DNA from: Planctomycetota bacterium
GTDB taxonomy: Bacteria > Planctomycetota > SZUA-567 > H5-PLA8
DNA: 64,000 nt
NCBI GenBank assembly: GCA_015075375.1
Contig: JABTUM010000001.1
Coordinates: forward strand, 2,599,201 to 2,663,200
Direction: 5' to 3'
Shown: positions 19,884 through 30,500 of the stretch, piece after piece
Position numbering within the stretch: position 1 is the stretch's first letter
How the letters are laid out: the number at the start of each line of letters is the position of its first letter
Program-made: the position numbers and the translations under genes
The notes under the pieces: generated by a model
Database searches by the model: none
What the model saw: the letters and a program-made list of their open reading frames with translations, nothing else
Told to the model about the DNA's origin: nothing

Positions 19884-21194
19884 ATGGTTGTGGGTGCGGA
19901 GTTACTGCGGCTGATCGATTCGATTCACCGCGATAAGGGGATCAATAAAGAGATCCTCTTCGAGTCGATCGAGAATGCCTTGCTGACGGCCTCGCGCAAG
20001 CGCTGGGGTCCGCATGGCGATTTGACGGTGCGGATCAACCGGATTACGGGCGAACTCGAAGCGTACGAAGACGGTAAGCGCATCGACCCGGCGGAATTCG
20101 GCCGGATCAGCGCACAGACGGCCAAGCAGATCATGATCCAGAAGATCCGCGAAGCCGAGCGCGACGTGATTTTCGACGATTACGAGAAGCGCATCGACAG
20201 CCTGGTGACGGGCACGGTGCAGCGCTTCGAGAAGGGCAACATCATCGCCAGCCTGGGCCGCGCCGAGGGCTTGGTGCCGAAGAGCGAGCAGATTTTCAGC
20301 GAGCAGTACCGCCCCGGCGACCGCATCCGCGCGTTCCTGGTCAAGGTTCAGAAGAAGGGCCAGAAGGTCATCATCATCCTGAGCCGCACGCATCCGAATC
20401 TGGTCAAGGAACTCTTCGGGCTGGAAGTTCCGGAGATCGGGGACCGCATCGTCGAGATCAAGGGCATCGTGCGCGAGCCCGGCCACCGCACGAAGATCGC
20501 GGTGTACAGCAGCGACCCGAAGGTGGATGCGATCGGAGCGTGCGTCGGCGTGCGCGGGACGCGTATCCGCAATATCGTCGAGGAACTGGGCGGCGAAAAG
20601 ATCGACATTGTGCGCTTCAGCGACAGCCCCGACCTGTTCATCCGCAACGCGCTTTCGCCGGCCGAAATCTCGGCGGTGGAGCTGGACCGCGAATCGCAGC
20701 ACGCGCGGGTGATCGTGCCCGAGGACCAGCTCAGCCTGGCGATCGGCAAAAAAGGCCAGAACGTGCGCCTGACGGCGAAGCTGACGCACTGGCACATCGA
20801 CATCATGACCGAAGAGCAGGCGCGGAAGCTGCGCGAACTCGAACGCGCCGAGATCTACAAGATCACGTGCATCCCCGAGAACATTACCGAGAAGATGCTG
20901 CTGGGCGGGATCACGTCGCTGAAGCAGATCCTGGCTCGCACGGCCGATCACTTCCAGACGATTTACGACTTGAGCCCGGAGCAGGCGCAAGCGCTGCTCG
21001 AGTATGCGGCTCAGCGCGACAAGGAAATGGAAGAAGAGCGCGCGAAGATTCAGCAGGCTCCGGCACGCCGCCCCGCGGCGGCCGCGGCTCCGGCGGCGCC
21101 TCCCGCCGAAAGCGCTCCGGCGGCGGAAACGCCGGCGCCGGCCGATCAGGCTCAGACGGAAGCCGCCGCGCCTGGCGCGGGCGGCACAGCTTAA
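19884..21194 (+). CDS. nusA: Transcription termination/antitermination protein NusA
   Basis: RNA-polymerase-binding factor of 436 residues controlling pausing, termination and antitermination. The N-terminal polymerase-binding domain (about 1-125) starts with IHRDKGINKEILFESIENAL. The S1 domain (about 130-200) and two KH domains follow, seen in VDAIGACVGVRGTRIRNIVEELGGEKIDIV and LAIGKKGQNVRLTAKL. The C-terminal 40 residues are Ala/Pro-rich rather than acidic repeats. First gene of the nusA-infB-DUF503-rbfA cluster. In many bacteria rimP precedes nusA and ylxR follows; neither is here. Confidence 0.96.
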   Translation: MVVGAELLRLIDSIHRDKGINKEILFESIENALLTASRKRWGPHGDLTVRINRITGELEAYEDGKRIDPAEFGRISAQTAKQIMIQKIREAERDVIFDDYEKRIDSLVTGTVQRFEKGNIIASLGRAEGLVPKSEQIFSEQYRPGDRIRAFLVKVQKKGQKVIIILSRTHPNLVKELFGLEVPEIGDRIVEIKGIVREPGHRTKIAVYSSDPKVDAIGACVGVRGTRIRNIVEELGGEKIDIVRFSDSPDLFIRNALSPAEISAVELDRESQHARVIVPEDQLSLAIGKKGQNVRLTAKLTHWHIDIMTEEQARKLRELERAEIYKITCIPENITEKMLLGGITSLKQILARTADHFQTIYDLSPEQAQALLEYAAQRDKEMEEERAKIQQAPARRPAAAAAPAAPPAESAPAAETPAPADQAQTEAAAPGAGGTA

Positions 21195-21409
21195 CGATGT
21201 GGTGCGTGGAGAGTCCCATGTTGGAAGTGACCACGCCGCATGATTGCGAGCCGGCTCAGTGAGCCGGCCGTGCTTATCGATCCGCAGGACCTGACGCCTT
21301 CCGGCTCGCTGACCGGTGGGCGCAAGCCCGCGGTTGGCCAGTGTGCAGCAACCAGGACCCGTTCGGGCGCATTCGGCCCGCCGGACTCCTCAAGCTCGGA
21401 AGGATGCGT

Positions 21410-24154
21410 ATGGCGAAGGCGACGGTCAAACCGGTTCCCACCGGCATTCGGGTCAGCCAGTTAGCCAAGGAGATCGGCCTTCCCAGCAAGGCCCTGATCG
21501 AGAAGGCTGCCGAGCTGAAAATCGAGGTGAAGAACGCCAGCGCCACGCTGACCCGTGGCCAGGCCGACCGCCTCCGCGCCAAATTCGGCAACAGCGAAGA
21601 CCTCCGGGCCGCGCTCGAGAAGAAGAAGAAAGCGGCCAAGCAGAAGACCGCGGAGGCCGAAGAGGCCGCCAGCGCAGAATCCGAAGAATTCGCCGAAGAG
21701 GAAGCGGTGGCCGAAGCCGCGCCCGAAGAGGCGACCGAGCCCGCAGTGGAGGCGCCCGCGGCGCCCGTCGAGACGTTCGCGGAAGCTCCGGCGTACGAGG
21801 CGCCCGCCGCGGCGGCGGTGGAAGCTCCGGTGCCCGAAGCTCCGGCCGCTCCCGTGGAAGCCCCCGCGGCCGAACCCGCCGCTCCCGTGGAAGTTCCCGT
21901 CGCGGAAGAAACCCCCGCCGAAGCTCCCGTACCGGACGCGCGGCCCAAGGAAGTTCGTTTCATCCAGGCCGGGCCGGCGATCGCGCAGCCGATCCGCCAG
22001 CAGGCCGAACCGGCTCAGGCGGGCGATACACGATTCGGCGTGGTGCTGAGCGCCGACAAGGCGCGCGAGATTCACGGCGACGTGAACACGGTTCGCGACA
22101 AGCGCGGACGCACCACGGCCGTGGAATCGAAGGTGGTGGAGGACTTCAAGCCGGTCGTGAGCTACCCGAAGGTGGCGGAGCTGGCGGTGGAGGAAGAAGC
22201 GCGCCGGGTGGGCGGCGTGCCGGTGCGCGCGCGCCGTCCGATGACGCGTGGGGCTTCCGGACGCGGCGGACGCCGTCACGGCGCGGCGCTGCTGCGCGAC
22301 GACGACCGCTTCCGCGGGAAGCGCAAGCAGCCGCGCAAGGTTCAAGCCAAGCCCACCATCGTGCGCACGGGCCCGGCCGAAGTCACCAGCCCGGTCACGA
22401 TCAAAGGCCTGTGCGAAGCGCTGGGCATCAAATCGACGGTGCTGATCCAGAAGTTCTTCCAGGAAGGCAAGATGGTGCGCATCAACGACATCCTGACGGA
22501 CGTGGATGCGGAAATCTACGCGGGAGAGTTCGATCCGCTGGGCTTCGGGATCAAGATCAAGAAGGCCCGCGACGTCGAAGAAGAGATGCTCAGCGGCGTG
22601 GACCAGGCCGACAATCCCGAAGATTTGCAGCCTCGGGCTCCGGTGGTCACGATCATGGGCCACGTCGACCACGGCAAGACCTCGCTGCTGGATTACATCC
22701 GCAAGGCGAAGGTCGCTTCGGGCGAAGCCGGCGGGATCACGCAGCACATCGGGGCGTACCGGATATCGACGCCGCGCGGGGATATCGCGTTCCTCGATAC
22801 GCCGGGGCACCGTGCGTTCACCGAGATGCGCGCGCGCGGAGCCAACGTGACGGACATCGTGGTGCTGGTGGTCGCGGCCAACGACGGCGTGATGCCTCAG
22901 ACGGTGGAAGCGATCTCGCACACGAAGGCCGCGGGCAAGTCGATCATCGTGGCGATGAACAAGATGGACCTGAAAGAAGCGAATCCGGAGCGCGTGAAGG
23001 GCGAGCTGGCCGCCAAGGAAGTGATCGTCGAAGACTACGGCGGGTCGGTGGGCTGCATCCCGGTCTCGGCGCTGACCGGACAGGGCGTTGACGCGCTGCT
23101 GGAACGCATTCTGCTCGAAGCCGAATTGATGGAGTTGAAGGCGAATCCGAACAAGCACGCGGTCGGCACGGTGATCGAAGCGCACAAGGACCAGGGCCGC
23201 GGGATCGTGGTCACGGTGCTGGTGCAGGAAGGCACGCTGTTGCCCGGCGACGTACTGGTGGCGGGACACGCCTACGGTTCGGTGCGGCAAATCCTGGACA
23301 GCGCGGGCAAGGAACTGGAGAAAGCCGGGCCGTCCCAGCCGGTCCAGATCACGGGCCTGAACGACGTGCCGCTGGCGGGCGAACGCTTCCACGTGATCGA
23401 AGAGATCAAGGTGGCGGCGGAAGTGGCCGAACTGCGCGCGATGGCGATCCGGCAGGAAGGCCTGAGCGCGCGGCAGCATGTGACGCTCGAGAACCTGCAC
23501 GACCTGATCAAGCAGGGCGAAGCGAGCAGCCTGAAGCTGATCGTGAAGGTGGACGTCATGGGCTCGCTGAATCCGGTGATCAACGCGGTGAACGAGCTGT
23601 CCACCGATGAGGTCAAGGTGGAGGTGATTCACGCGGCAGTGGGCGCGATCAACGAGATGGACGTGAAGCTGGCCGACGCTTCGGACGCGATCGCGGTGGG
23701 CTTCAACGTGACGGCCGACCCCGGGGCGCGGCGCCTGTCCGAAGAACGCGGCGTGGAAATCCGCACCTACCGGGTGATCTACGAACTGGTGGACGAGTGC
23801 CGCAAGGCGCTGGAAGGCCTGCTCAAGCCCTTGGAAAAAGAGAGCATCACCGGCCATCTGGAAGTGCGGCAGATGTTCAAGATCTCGCGCTTCGGAACGA
23901 TCGCGGGCTGCTTCGTGCTCGACGGCACGATTAACCGCAACAGCTCGGTGCGGCTGATCCGCGATGGGAAGCCGGTCTGGCAGGGTCGGCTCTCGAGTTT
24001 GCGGCGCGTGAAGGACGACGTGCGCGAAGTTCGCGAAGGCTTCGAATGCGGCGTCAAGCTGGATGGCTTCGACGACCTGAAGGACCGGGACATCATCGAG
24101 GTTTATACGGTCGAGAAGGTGGCTCGCACGCTGGAAGGTTCGGCGCCGCGCTAA
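21410..24154 (+). CDS. infB: Translation initiation factor IF-2
   Basis: GTPase of about 914 residues that places initiator tRNA on the 30S ribosome. An IF2N module ([21 protein letters not shown]) opens the protein. A long Glu/Ala/Pro-rich linker follows (about residues 60-200), then a second IF2N module ([21 protein letters not shown]). The G domain shows [10 protein letters not shown] (G1), the DTPGH switch and NKMD (G4), with domains II-IV after it. The frame opens at 21341, but a ggaagg ribosome site is 6 bp ahead of the ATG at 21410, which gives the normal MAKATV start. The 215-bp gap after nusA contains a 7-bp hairpin (21250-21268). Confidence 0.96.
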   Translation: MAKATVKPVPTGIRVSQLAKEIGLPSKALIEKAAELKIEVKNASATLTRGQADRLRAKFGNSEDLRAALEKKKKAAKQKTAEAEEAASAESEEFAEEEAVAEAAPEEATEPAVEAPAAPVETFAEAPAYEAPAAAAVEAPVPEAPAAPVEAPAAEPAAPVEVPVAEETPAEAPVPDARPKEVRFIQAGPAIAQPIRQQAEPAQAGDTRFGVVLSADKAREIHGDVNTVRDKRGRTTAVESKVVEDFKPVVSYPKVAELAVEEEARRVGGVPVRARRPMTRGASGRGGRRHGAALLRDDDRFRGKRKQPRKVQAKPTIVRTGPAEVTSPVTIKGLCEALGIKSTVLIQKFFQEGKMVRINDILTDVDAEIYAGEFDPLGFGIKIKKARDVEEEMLSGVDQADNPEDLQPRAPVVTIMGHVDHGKTSLLDYIRKAKVASGEAGGITQHIGAYRISTPRGDIAFLDTPGHRAFTEMRARGANVTDIVVLVVAANDGVMPQTVEAISHTKAAGKSIIVAMNKMDLKEANPERVKGELAAKEVIVEDYGGSVGCIPVSALTGQGVDALLERILLEAELMELKANPNKHAVGTVIEAHKDQGRGIVVTVLVQEGTLLPGDVLVAGHAYGSVRQILDSAGKELEKAGPSQPVQITGLNDVPLAGERFHVIEEIKVAAEVAELRAMAIRQEGLSARQHVTLENLHDLIKQGEASSLKLIVKVDVMGSLNPVINAVNELSTDEVKVEVIHAAVGAINEMDVKLADASDAIAVGFNVTADPGARRLSEERGVEIRTYRVIYELVDECRKALEGLLKPLEKESITGHLEVRQMFKISRFGTIAGCFVLDGTINRNSSVRLIRDGKPVWQGRLSSLRRVKDDVREVREGFECGVKLDGFDDLKDRDIIEVYTVEKVARTLEGSAPR

Positions 24155-24164
24155 GCGCGCATCC

Positions 24165-24554
24165 ATGAGCGGCCCGCGCGACATGTGGGTGGCGGTGCTG
24201 CGCCTGGAGATTCACGTGCCGGGCGCGCGCAGCCGCAAGGACCGCCGGCAGGTGGTCAAGAGCCTCAAAGAGCGGCTGCGCGGGAAATTCGGCATCGCCT
24301 GCAACGAGGTCGGCGATCTGGATACGTGGACGCGCGCCACGCTGGGCGCCGCGGCCATCGGCGGCAGCGAACGCGAAGCCGCGCAATTCGCCGACGAGAT
24401 CGTGCGCTACGCTCAAAACGACTCCGAAGGCGTGCTGGCGCACGTGGACCGCGATATCTTCCGCTACGACGGACCCGACGAAGACGAAGACGAGGATTAT
24501 CGGGAAGCGGACGAACCGGACGAAGAAGCCGCCGATTCCGGCGAACCCCGCTGA
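24165..24554 (+). CDS. DUF503 (YlxP-like) protein
   Basis: A 129-residue member of the DUF503/YlxP family, which is regularly found between infB and rbfA and is thought to be linked to ribosome or translation functions. The family core is MWVAVLRLEIHVPGARSRKDRRQVVKSLKERLRGKFGIACNEV (family hallmark at 7-50). The last about 35 residues are a very acidic tail (DEDEDEDY, EEAADS), longer than usual. It begins 10 bp after infB. A second in-frame ATG at 24183 would start right at the conserved core; no clear ribosome site distinguishes the two. Confidence 0.85.
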   Translation: MSGPRDMWVAVLRLEIHVPGARSRKDRRQVVKSLKERLRGKFGIACNEVGDLDTWTRATLGAAAIGGSEREAAQFADEIVRYAQNDSEGVLAHVDRDIFRYDGPDEDEDEDYREADEPDEEAADSGEPR

Positions 24555-24663
24555 TACCCGCCGCGCCGGGAGCGTCCTGAAGGACAAGTGCGCTCGTTGG
24601 CGAAAACACGGCCCTGGTGCTAGATTGTTGCGCCGATGGCCGAGCGGCCTTTTAGGAAATCCC

Positions 24664-25092
24664 ATGAGCGTCCGGTTGGAACGATTGAAGGAAGTCATCC
24701 GCGAGCGTGCGTCGGAGCTGATCCTCTACGAGCTGAACGACCCGCGGCTGGGTTTCTGCACGGTCACCAAGGTCGACCTGACCAGCGATCTGTCGCAGGC
24801 GGTGATTCACGTGTCGGTGCTGGGCGACGAGACCCAGAAGCGCACGACGCTGCGCGGGCTGAAGGCTGGCCGCGGTCTGATCCAAAGCGAGATCGCGAAG
24901 GTGCTGAGGACGCGCACCACCCCGCATGTGGATATCGAGCTGGACGAATCGATCGAACGCTCGTTCCGGCTGCAGGAGAAGATCAGGGCCGCGCGGGCAT
25001 CCGACCCCGACGGGGGCGCTTCGAGCGAAGGGGAGCAGGCCACGGCCACCGATGTTCCGGACGAGCCGGGTGGCGACGAGGAGGATGCGTAA
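24664..25092 (+). CDS. rbfA: Ribosome-binding factor A
   Basis: 30S maturation factor of 142 residues with a KH-like fold. The family pattern is clear: RLERLKEVIRERASELILYELNDPRLGFCTVTKV, then VSVLGDE and the helix LRGLKAGRGLIQSEIAKVLRTRTTPHVDIELDESI. The acidic C-terminal 35 residues are probably disordered. The ATG at 24664 has agga upstream and gives the normal N-terminus; the frame's opening at 24625 is too early. A plausible promoter (ttggcg, 18 bp, tagatt) lies in the 109-bp gap before it, so rbfA may also be transcribed separately from infB. Confidence 0.94.
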   Translation: MSVRLERLKEVIRERASELILYELNDPRLGFCTVTKVDLTSDLSQAVIHVSVLGDETQKRTTLRGLKAGRGLIQSEIAKVLRTRTTPHVDIELDESIERSFRLQEKIRAARASDPDGGASSEGEQATATDVPDEPGGDEEDA

Positions 25093-25094
25093 GC

Positions 25095-25415
25095 ATGCGG
25101 ACCATCACGATGCGCGCCGCGCGCGCCGCTGGATTGTGTGCGTGCCTGCTGGGGCTGCTGGCCGTGCCGCTGACGCTGGGCGGGTGCAAGAAGCCCACCG
25201 TCCCGAGCCTGACCGGGCCGGGCCGGCTGAAGGATATTACCGAGGTGCGGCGCGGGATGTCGCCCAACGAAGTGCGGCGCATCATGGGCCACGACTACAA
25301 GCTGGTGATGGAAGAAGGTATGCAAGGTATGGATATGGGCATCTACGTTTGGGAATATCCGGAAGGCCGAGTGTATTTTAACTACGAAGGCGCGTTTAAG
25401 GTCGAGCCATTCTAA
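25095..25415 (+). CDS. BamE/SmpA-like small lipoprotein
   Basis: Predicted lipoprotein of 106 residues. A signal peptide ends in the lipobox LTLGGC (cysteine at about residue 31). The mature part contains DITEVRRGMSPNEVRRIMG, which matches the first helix-pair motif of BamE/SmpA-type domains, followed by a beta-hairpin pattern ending VYFNYEGAFKVEPF. BamE-type proteins sit in the outer membrane Bam complex, which would fit a diderm cell; many similar small lipoproteins have other roles, so the specific function is open. It starts 2 bp after rbfA and is probably co-transcribed. Confidence 0.7.
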   Translation: MRTITMRAARAAGLCACLLGLLAVPLTLGGCKKPTVPSLTGPGRLKDITEVRRGMSPNEVRRIMGHDYKLVMEEGMQGMDMGIYVWEYPEGRVYFNYEGAFKVEPF

Positions 25416-25668
25416 GCGGGCTTACTTAAGCCTCTTTCGTTTTGGAGCGCGCTTCGCGCGGCTGATATTGTTCAGCTCCCCTGCCCCTCCTTGGCAAGGA
25501 CGGGAACGGCTCGGTCAAAAGCAAAAGGGATTAGGTAAGACCGCTTAGAACTCTGCCAACCCGTACATGGATTTAGACGACTGGCCGCCGGGTGCCCCTC
25601 GGCTATGTTTTTCGATAGGTGAAGGCGCCATCCAACCTATGGCTGCCCGTGGCCCGAGAGGCTGCCCG

Positions 25669-27489
25669 ATGTCCCGCACCCGAATTGAAGAATCCCTGTT
25701 CTCGCGCCTGGACCGTGTGAACGGCAAACCCGCGATGCCCTGCGGCACGATCCTGATCGAGCGCAAGCTCGACGACCGCCCATCGGGCTCGGTCTTTCTG
25801 GCGCAGCACCTGGGGCTGGACCGCCCGGTGATTCTGCGCGTGATGCACCCAGAGGTGACCGCGCGAGTCTCCGACAACGAGGCGCTGCGGGCGTGGGCGC
25901 AGCGAATCGCACGGGTGCGCCACGAGAACGTGGGCACCATTTACGATCTGGGCAAGCATCACGACCACTCGTATCTGATCCTCGAATACGTGCTCGGTGT
26001 GCCGCTGACCGAGCGGATCAAGGTCCGCCCGTACACACCGGCGGAGGCGCTGATGCTGTTGAAGCCGATCGCCAACGGGTTGGCGGCTTACTGGCGCGAA
26101 GGTGTACTGCATCGCGGGATGAGCCCGCAGCGCGTAAGCATCACGGCGGAAGGGCGGCCGATGCTCGACCTGGTGGTGCTGCCGCCGCGCACGACCGATT
26201 CGTTCATGATGAACCTCCACGCGCCGTTCATGGCCGGCTACTGGGCGCCCGAAGAGATGGCGCTCGTGCCCGACCCCGATCCGCGCGCGGACATGTTCAG
26301 CTTCGGCGCATGCCTGTTCTATGCGCTGTCCGGCGAATCGCCGTACGGAAAGGGCACGACCGAGGAACTGCTGGAGCGGATGCGCACTCAGCCGCCGGCC
26401 GACGTGAAGCAGAAGCTGCCCGCACTACCCGCGGCCCTGCGCGAATTCCTGAGTACGTGCCTCCAGGCGAAGCGCGAAGCGCGCTACGCGACGCCCCAGG
26501 AATTCCTGGATGCGCTTCAAGGCGCCGAAGATTGCCTCGACTGCGGCGAGCTGCCGGAAGCCACCGGACGCATGCGCGCGGCCTTCGCTCGCGCGGCCGG
26601 CGCGCGGACCGCGTACGCCGAAGGCGAGACGCTGGGCAATTGCAGCCTGATCAGCAAGCTGGGGGCCGGCGCGTTCGGCATCGTGTATCTGGCTCGGCAC
26701 CGCGTGCTGGACATCGAAGTCGCGGTGAAGCTGCTGCCGCTCGACATCGCCGAAAAGGATCCTCTATACATCGATCTGTTCCTGCGTGAAGCGCGCACCG
26801 CGGCGCGCGTGCGGCATCCCAACGTGATCGCGATCTTCGAGGCCGGCGAACAGGAAGGACAATATTACCTCGTGATGGAGTACGCGCCGGGGGGATCTCT
26901 TTTTCAATTGCTGCAAGAACGCGGCGGCAAATTGCGTCCCGCCGAAGCGCTGCCGATCCTGCGCGACGCCGCGCGCGGGCTGGCGGCAGCGGAACGGCTG
27001 AACATTATTCACCGTGATATCAAGCCCGATAACCTGATCTTCGGGACGGGCGGGACGCTGAAGATCGCCGACTTGGGTCTGGCCAAGCGCATCCCGCACG
27101 GCGACTCCAGCGCCTCGCTGCTCGAAGACTTGCGGCGCGACCAGCTTACGATCAAAGCCGGTCAATCGAGCCAGATCGTTGGCACCCCGGCGTATATGGC
27201 ACCCGAATTGGCTATGCGCCCGCAGGAAGCCGACACGCGCGCCGACCAGTACGCGCTGGGCTGCACGGCTTACGAGATGCTGGCCGGTATGCAGCCGCTG
27301 GTGGGCGAGAACAGCTTCGTGACGATCATGAAGCAAATCCACAACGAGCCGACGCCGCTGAAGAACATCTCTCCCGAGGTGCCGGCCGAACTGGCCGCCA
27401 TCGTCGAGAAGATGATGAAGAAGGATCCCAACGATCGCTTCGCGCGCGCCACGGACCTCGTGGCGGCGCTGGAAAATCTCACGCTGTAA
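25669..27489 (+). CDS. Tandem pseudokinase-Ser/Thr kinase protein
   Basis: Cytoplasmic protein of 606 residues with two Hanks-type kinase domains in a row and no membrane helix. The C-terminal domain (about 323-606) is complete: LGAGAFGIVY, VAVK lysine (K354), HRDIKPDN (D450), ADLG (D468) and MAPE. The N-terminal domain (about 25-285) has the same layout but lacks key residues: HRGMSPQRV (148-156) lacks the catalytic Asp, the VAIK lysine is Arg (R57), the glycine loop is absent, and DFG reads DLV. It is therefore a predicted pseudokinase, probably regulating its neighbour. Start: the ATG at 25669 has agagg 8 bp upstream; earlier ATGs (25567, 25639) have none. Confidence 0.88.
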   Translation: MSRTRIEESLFSRLDRVNGKPAMPCGTILIERKLDDRPSGSVFLAQHLGLDRPVILRVMHPEVTARVSDNEALRAWAQRIARVRHENVGTIYDLGKHHDHSYLILEYVLGVPLTERIKVRPYTPAEALMLLKPIANGLAAYWREGVLHRGMSPQRVSITAEGRPMLDLVVLPPRTTDSFMMNLHAPFMAGYWAPEEMALVPDPDPRADMFSFGACLFYALSGESPYGKGTTEELLERMRTQPPADVKQKLPALPAALREFLSTCLQAKREARYATPQEFLDALQGAEDCLDCGELPEATGRMRAAFARAAGARTAYAEGETLGNCSLISKLGAGAFGIVYLARHRVLDIEVAVKLLPLDIAEKDPLYIDLFLREARTAARVRHPNVIAIFEAGEQEGQYYLVMEYAPGGSLFQLLQERGGKLRPAEALPILRDAARGLAAAERLNIIHRDIKPDNLIFGTGGTLKIADLGLAKRIPHGDSSASLLEDLRRDQLTIKAGQSSQIVGTPAYMAPELAMRPQEADTRADQYALGCTAYEMLAGMQPLVGENSFVTIMKQIHNEPTPLKNISPEVPAELAAIVEKMMKKDPNDRFARATDLVAALENLTL

Positions 27490-27522
27490 GCCGAGGCGAT
27501 GCCACGCGGGGTCAATTTCACG

Positions 27523-30500
27523 CTACTTTTTGAAGATCAATTCGCCGAATCCTTCCGGGTTGTGGAAGCTGTGGCCGACCCAGGCCCAACTGCTGGTCTC
27601 GCGTGGCTCGGGTTGACGGCTGCGGCAGAGGTTCACGCCCCAGACGGCGCCCTCGGCAGGCGGTTCGACGCCGAGCGAGGCGAGCGTCACGGAAAACTCC
27701 ACCGACCACGATCCTTTACTCTTGCTCACCGCGGCTTCCACTTCCGCGTTCCAGAGCGGATCGCGCCCGTCGCCGTCCTGAATGGTGCCGAGGCAATTCA
27801 CGATCAGATGCTTGTAGGTTTTTTTGTCGCGGTTGGCGTCGAGAAAGACTTCGACTGAGTCGTCCATCCAGACGTCTTTATCGCGCTCGATGGCGTACGC
27901 CTTAAGCTCGCCGTATTTGGGCTCGTGGCACGTGAAATGTACGTAGAGGTTCACGCCGTCGCAGACCGCTTTGACGCCGGTCTGCGGGACGGCCAGAACG
28001 CTGCGCGCCAGGTTAAGGAATCCGGTCGCTTCTTCGGCGTCCTTCCAGACGGCGTCGTCGGCCTTGCCGTCCACGACCGGCGCCTGCGTGACCAGCTTGC
28101 AGACGACCTGCTTCTTTTCGGCGGTCAACGCTTTCGGGAACATGGCCCACGCGGCCTCGATCTTCTTCGCCTCGCGCTTCTCGCGCAGCGCGGCGATGTA
28201 CTCGGCAATCTGTTCGCGCCAAGCGTCGAAAGAAAGTTTGGCGCGGTCCTCGTTGTAGACACCGCCGGCCTCGGCGCCGCTGCTGAGGCCGTGATCTTTC
28301 GGATACGCCGGCAGGTACTCTTCAATGGCCTTGACGAATCCGCGCGCGGCCGTCGCCGCCGGGGCGTCCTTGGGCGCCTGCGCGAGTTCGGCCTCGAGCA
28401 GCTCCAGATAGCGGTGATCGTCGACGCCTTCGCGCATGTGCTCGAAGGTGAGTGCGCTCAGGAATCCCCCCGGGCAAGCGTAGCCTTGCGAAGTGGCCTT
28501 GGGATGAAAAACCGGGATGTGCGCGTCGCGGACTTCCCACGAATAGACCCACTGCCAGTGGCCTTTCGCGCGGCTTTTCCAGAGGTAAAAACCGTGCACC
28601 AGCCGGCTAGGACCGCCGTTGTAGAGCCACAGGTCGGCAATTTTTTCAACGGCGCACAGGTAAATGCTGTCGTCGCTTCGTTCCCACGGATGCGTCGAGA
28701 CGATGTCCATCAACGGCACCAACGGCGTATACGGGCGGTTGAAACCGTCGCGGTCACCCATCAGCGTCACGACGGTCTGCAAGCCTTCGACCTGTCGAGC
28801 CATTTTGAGGTACTTGATGGTGTCGCGGCGGTTACGGTTCCAGTCGTTGAGTTCGGTTTCGCGCGGTTCGTCGAAGATTTGCGCGGCGGCGGGCACGTCG
28901 TTGGCTTTGAGCCAATCGCGCATCTGCGTCAGCACTTGAATGTACGCGGAATTGAATTCGGGGCTGAACTCGGTAAAGCCCTTGCGCATCAGTCCGTACT
29001 GCACGATGCCGGCGACCCCGCCGATCAAGTGGCGTCCGCCCAAGCCGTACTTGCGGCAGGCGTCGATCGTGCGCTTCCATTCGGAAAATTCGCACGTCAC
29101 CTTCACGTTGGGGCGGTCGTAAGTAACCTTCGGGCGGTCGAGCACGAAGCCGTTCATGCCATGCTCAGCCCAAATGCGGATCTCGGCTTCCATCGTCTGC
29201 TGCACGTACGGTTCGTAATCGGGAAAGGCTTGCAGCATGTGGCTGCCGAAAGCGGTGTTGTTCCACATGCCGCATTCGGTCTTGGTCTTGGGCAGATCGA
29301 ACGGGCGCACGCGGAGGCGCAGGGGCAGGGCAAGCGCCTCGCCGTGTTGCGGCGCAACCGTCACGGTGCCCGCGTACGTCCCCGCAGGGGTGCCCGGCGG
29401 CACGAAGATCGTCGCCCAGTACTGCCGGTTCCAGTCTTTCTTCAGATCCAATTCCTTATAAGGATGCAAGAGCGTAGGAATGGGTTCGTACCAGCCGCCG
29501 CCCACGCTTTGCGGATACTCCTTCACGAAGCACAGCTCGAAAGCCGCCGCGGGGAGCGTGTGTGCGCCGCTTGTCAGCTCCGAAACCGTAACTTTCGTTA
29601 CGCCCAAATCTTTGAGCGGGCGCAAGGCAAAAGTGACGGGTTCGTACTCGTTTGGCGCGCAAGCGATATCCAGGCCCTGAGCCGGATCGATCAGCTCGTC
29701 GGCGGCCGGCTCATGATTCGGGTAAATGCGGAACTGATAATTGCGCGTAAAAATGCGGTAGCCGCGCTGGGTTTCGGCGGCCGAGACGGGCGCGCCTTCT
29801 CCTTCGAGCTTGTGCGGGCGCACGCGCGCGATGCGGCTCCAGATCTCGTGGTCCACTTCGCCGTAGCAAGCCTCCACAAAGGCGCGCCCGGCCTCGGCTT
29901 GGGCTTTGGGGTAAATCCAGAGCGTACGTGGGCCGCATTGTTCAAACTTTAGGGTCAACGCGCCGCCGGCGGCCGAGGCTTCGAAACGGTGCGGCTTGAA
30001 GTAGGCGCGGTGGTATTGATCGAAGAGCGTGCGCTCCGGATCGTAGATCAAATCGGCGCCGTAATATTGCAACTCGTAGCTGAAAAACCGCTCGGGCGTG
30101 ATGGTGTCTTCGACGACAGCTTTCTCGTTCGCGAGAATTTTGTACGAGACGTTGCGCACCCCTTGCCAGTTGGCGCCGAAGGCCACGCACTGAATTTCGT
30201 ACTCGCCGTCCGGAAGATCGACGCGGAAAGCCAGATCCTTGCCGGCTACCTGATCCCCAAAGAGCGGAAAGCCATCGTGGTAAGCCTGGTCGACCAGCTC
30301 CGCACCACTTAATCCGAAACTGCGGGCGGCATCGTACATCGTCTTGGCCGTAACGGACGCCGCGCCCGCGAAACAACCGTCCGCTCCGAAGTCGAACCAC
30401 CGCGCATCCAGACCGTCGAAGAGCCGCTGCGCGGAAAGTTTCGCGATCTTTACTTCCGCGTCGTCGGCGCGTCGCTGGATCGAGATTCGAATGCGGTCCA

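Noticed and set aside
21250..21268. Hairpin between nusA and infB as a terminator
   Set aside because: No T-run; infB follows closely in the same direction, so it is more likely incidental or a minor attenuator.
21461..24184. 907-codon minus-strand frame across infB
   Set aside because: Shadow of the IF-2 gene; composition typical of the antisense of an Ala/Glu-rich gene.
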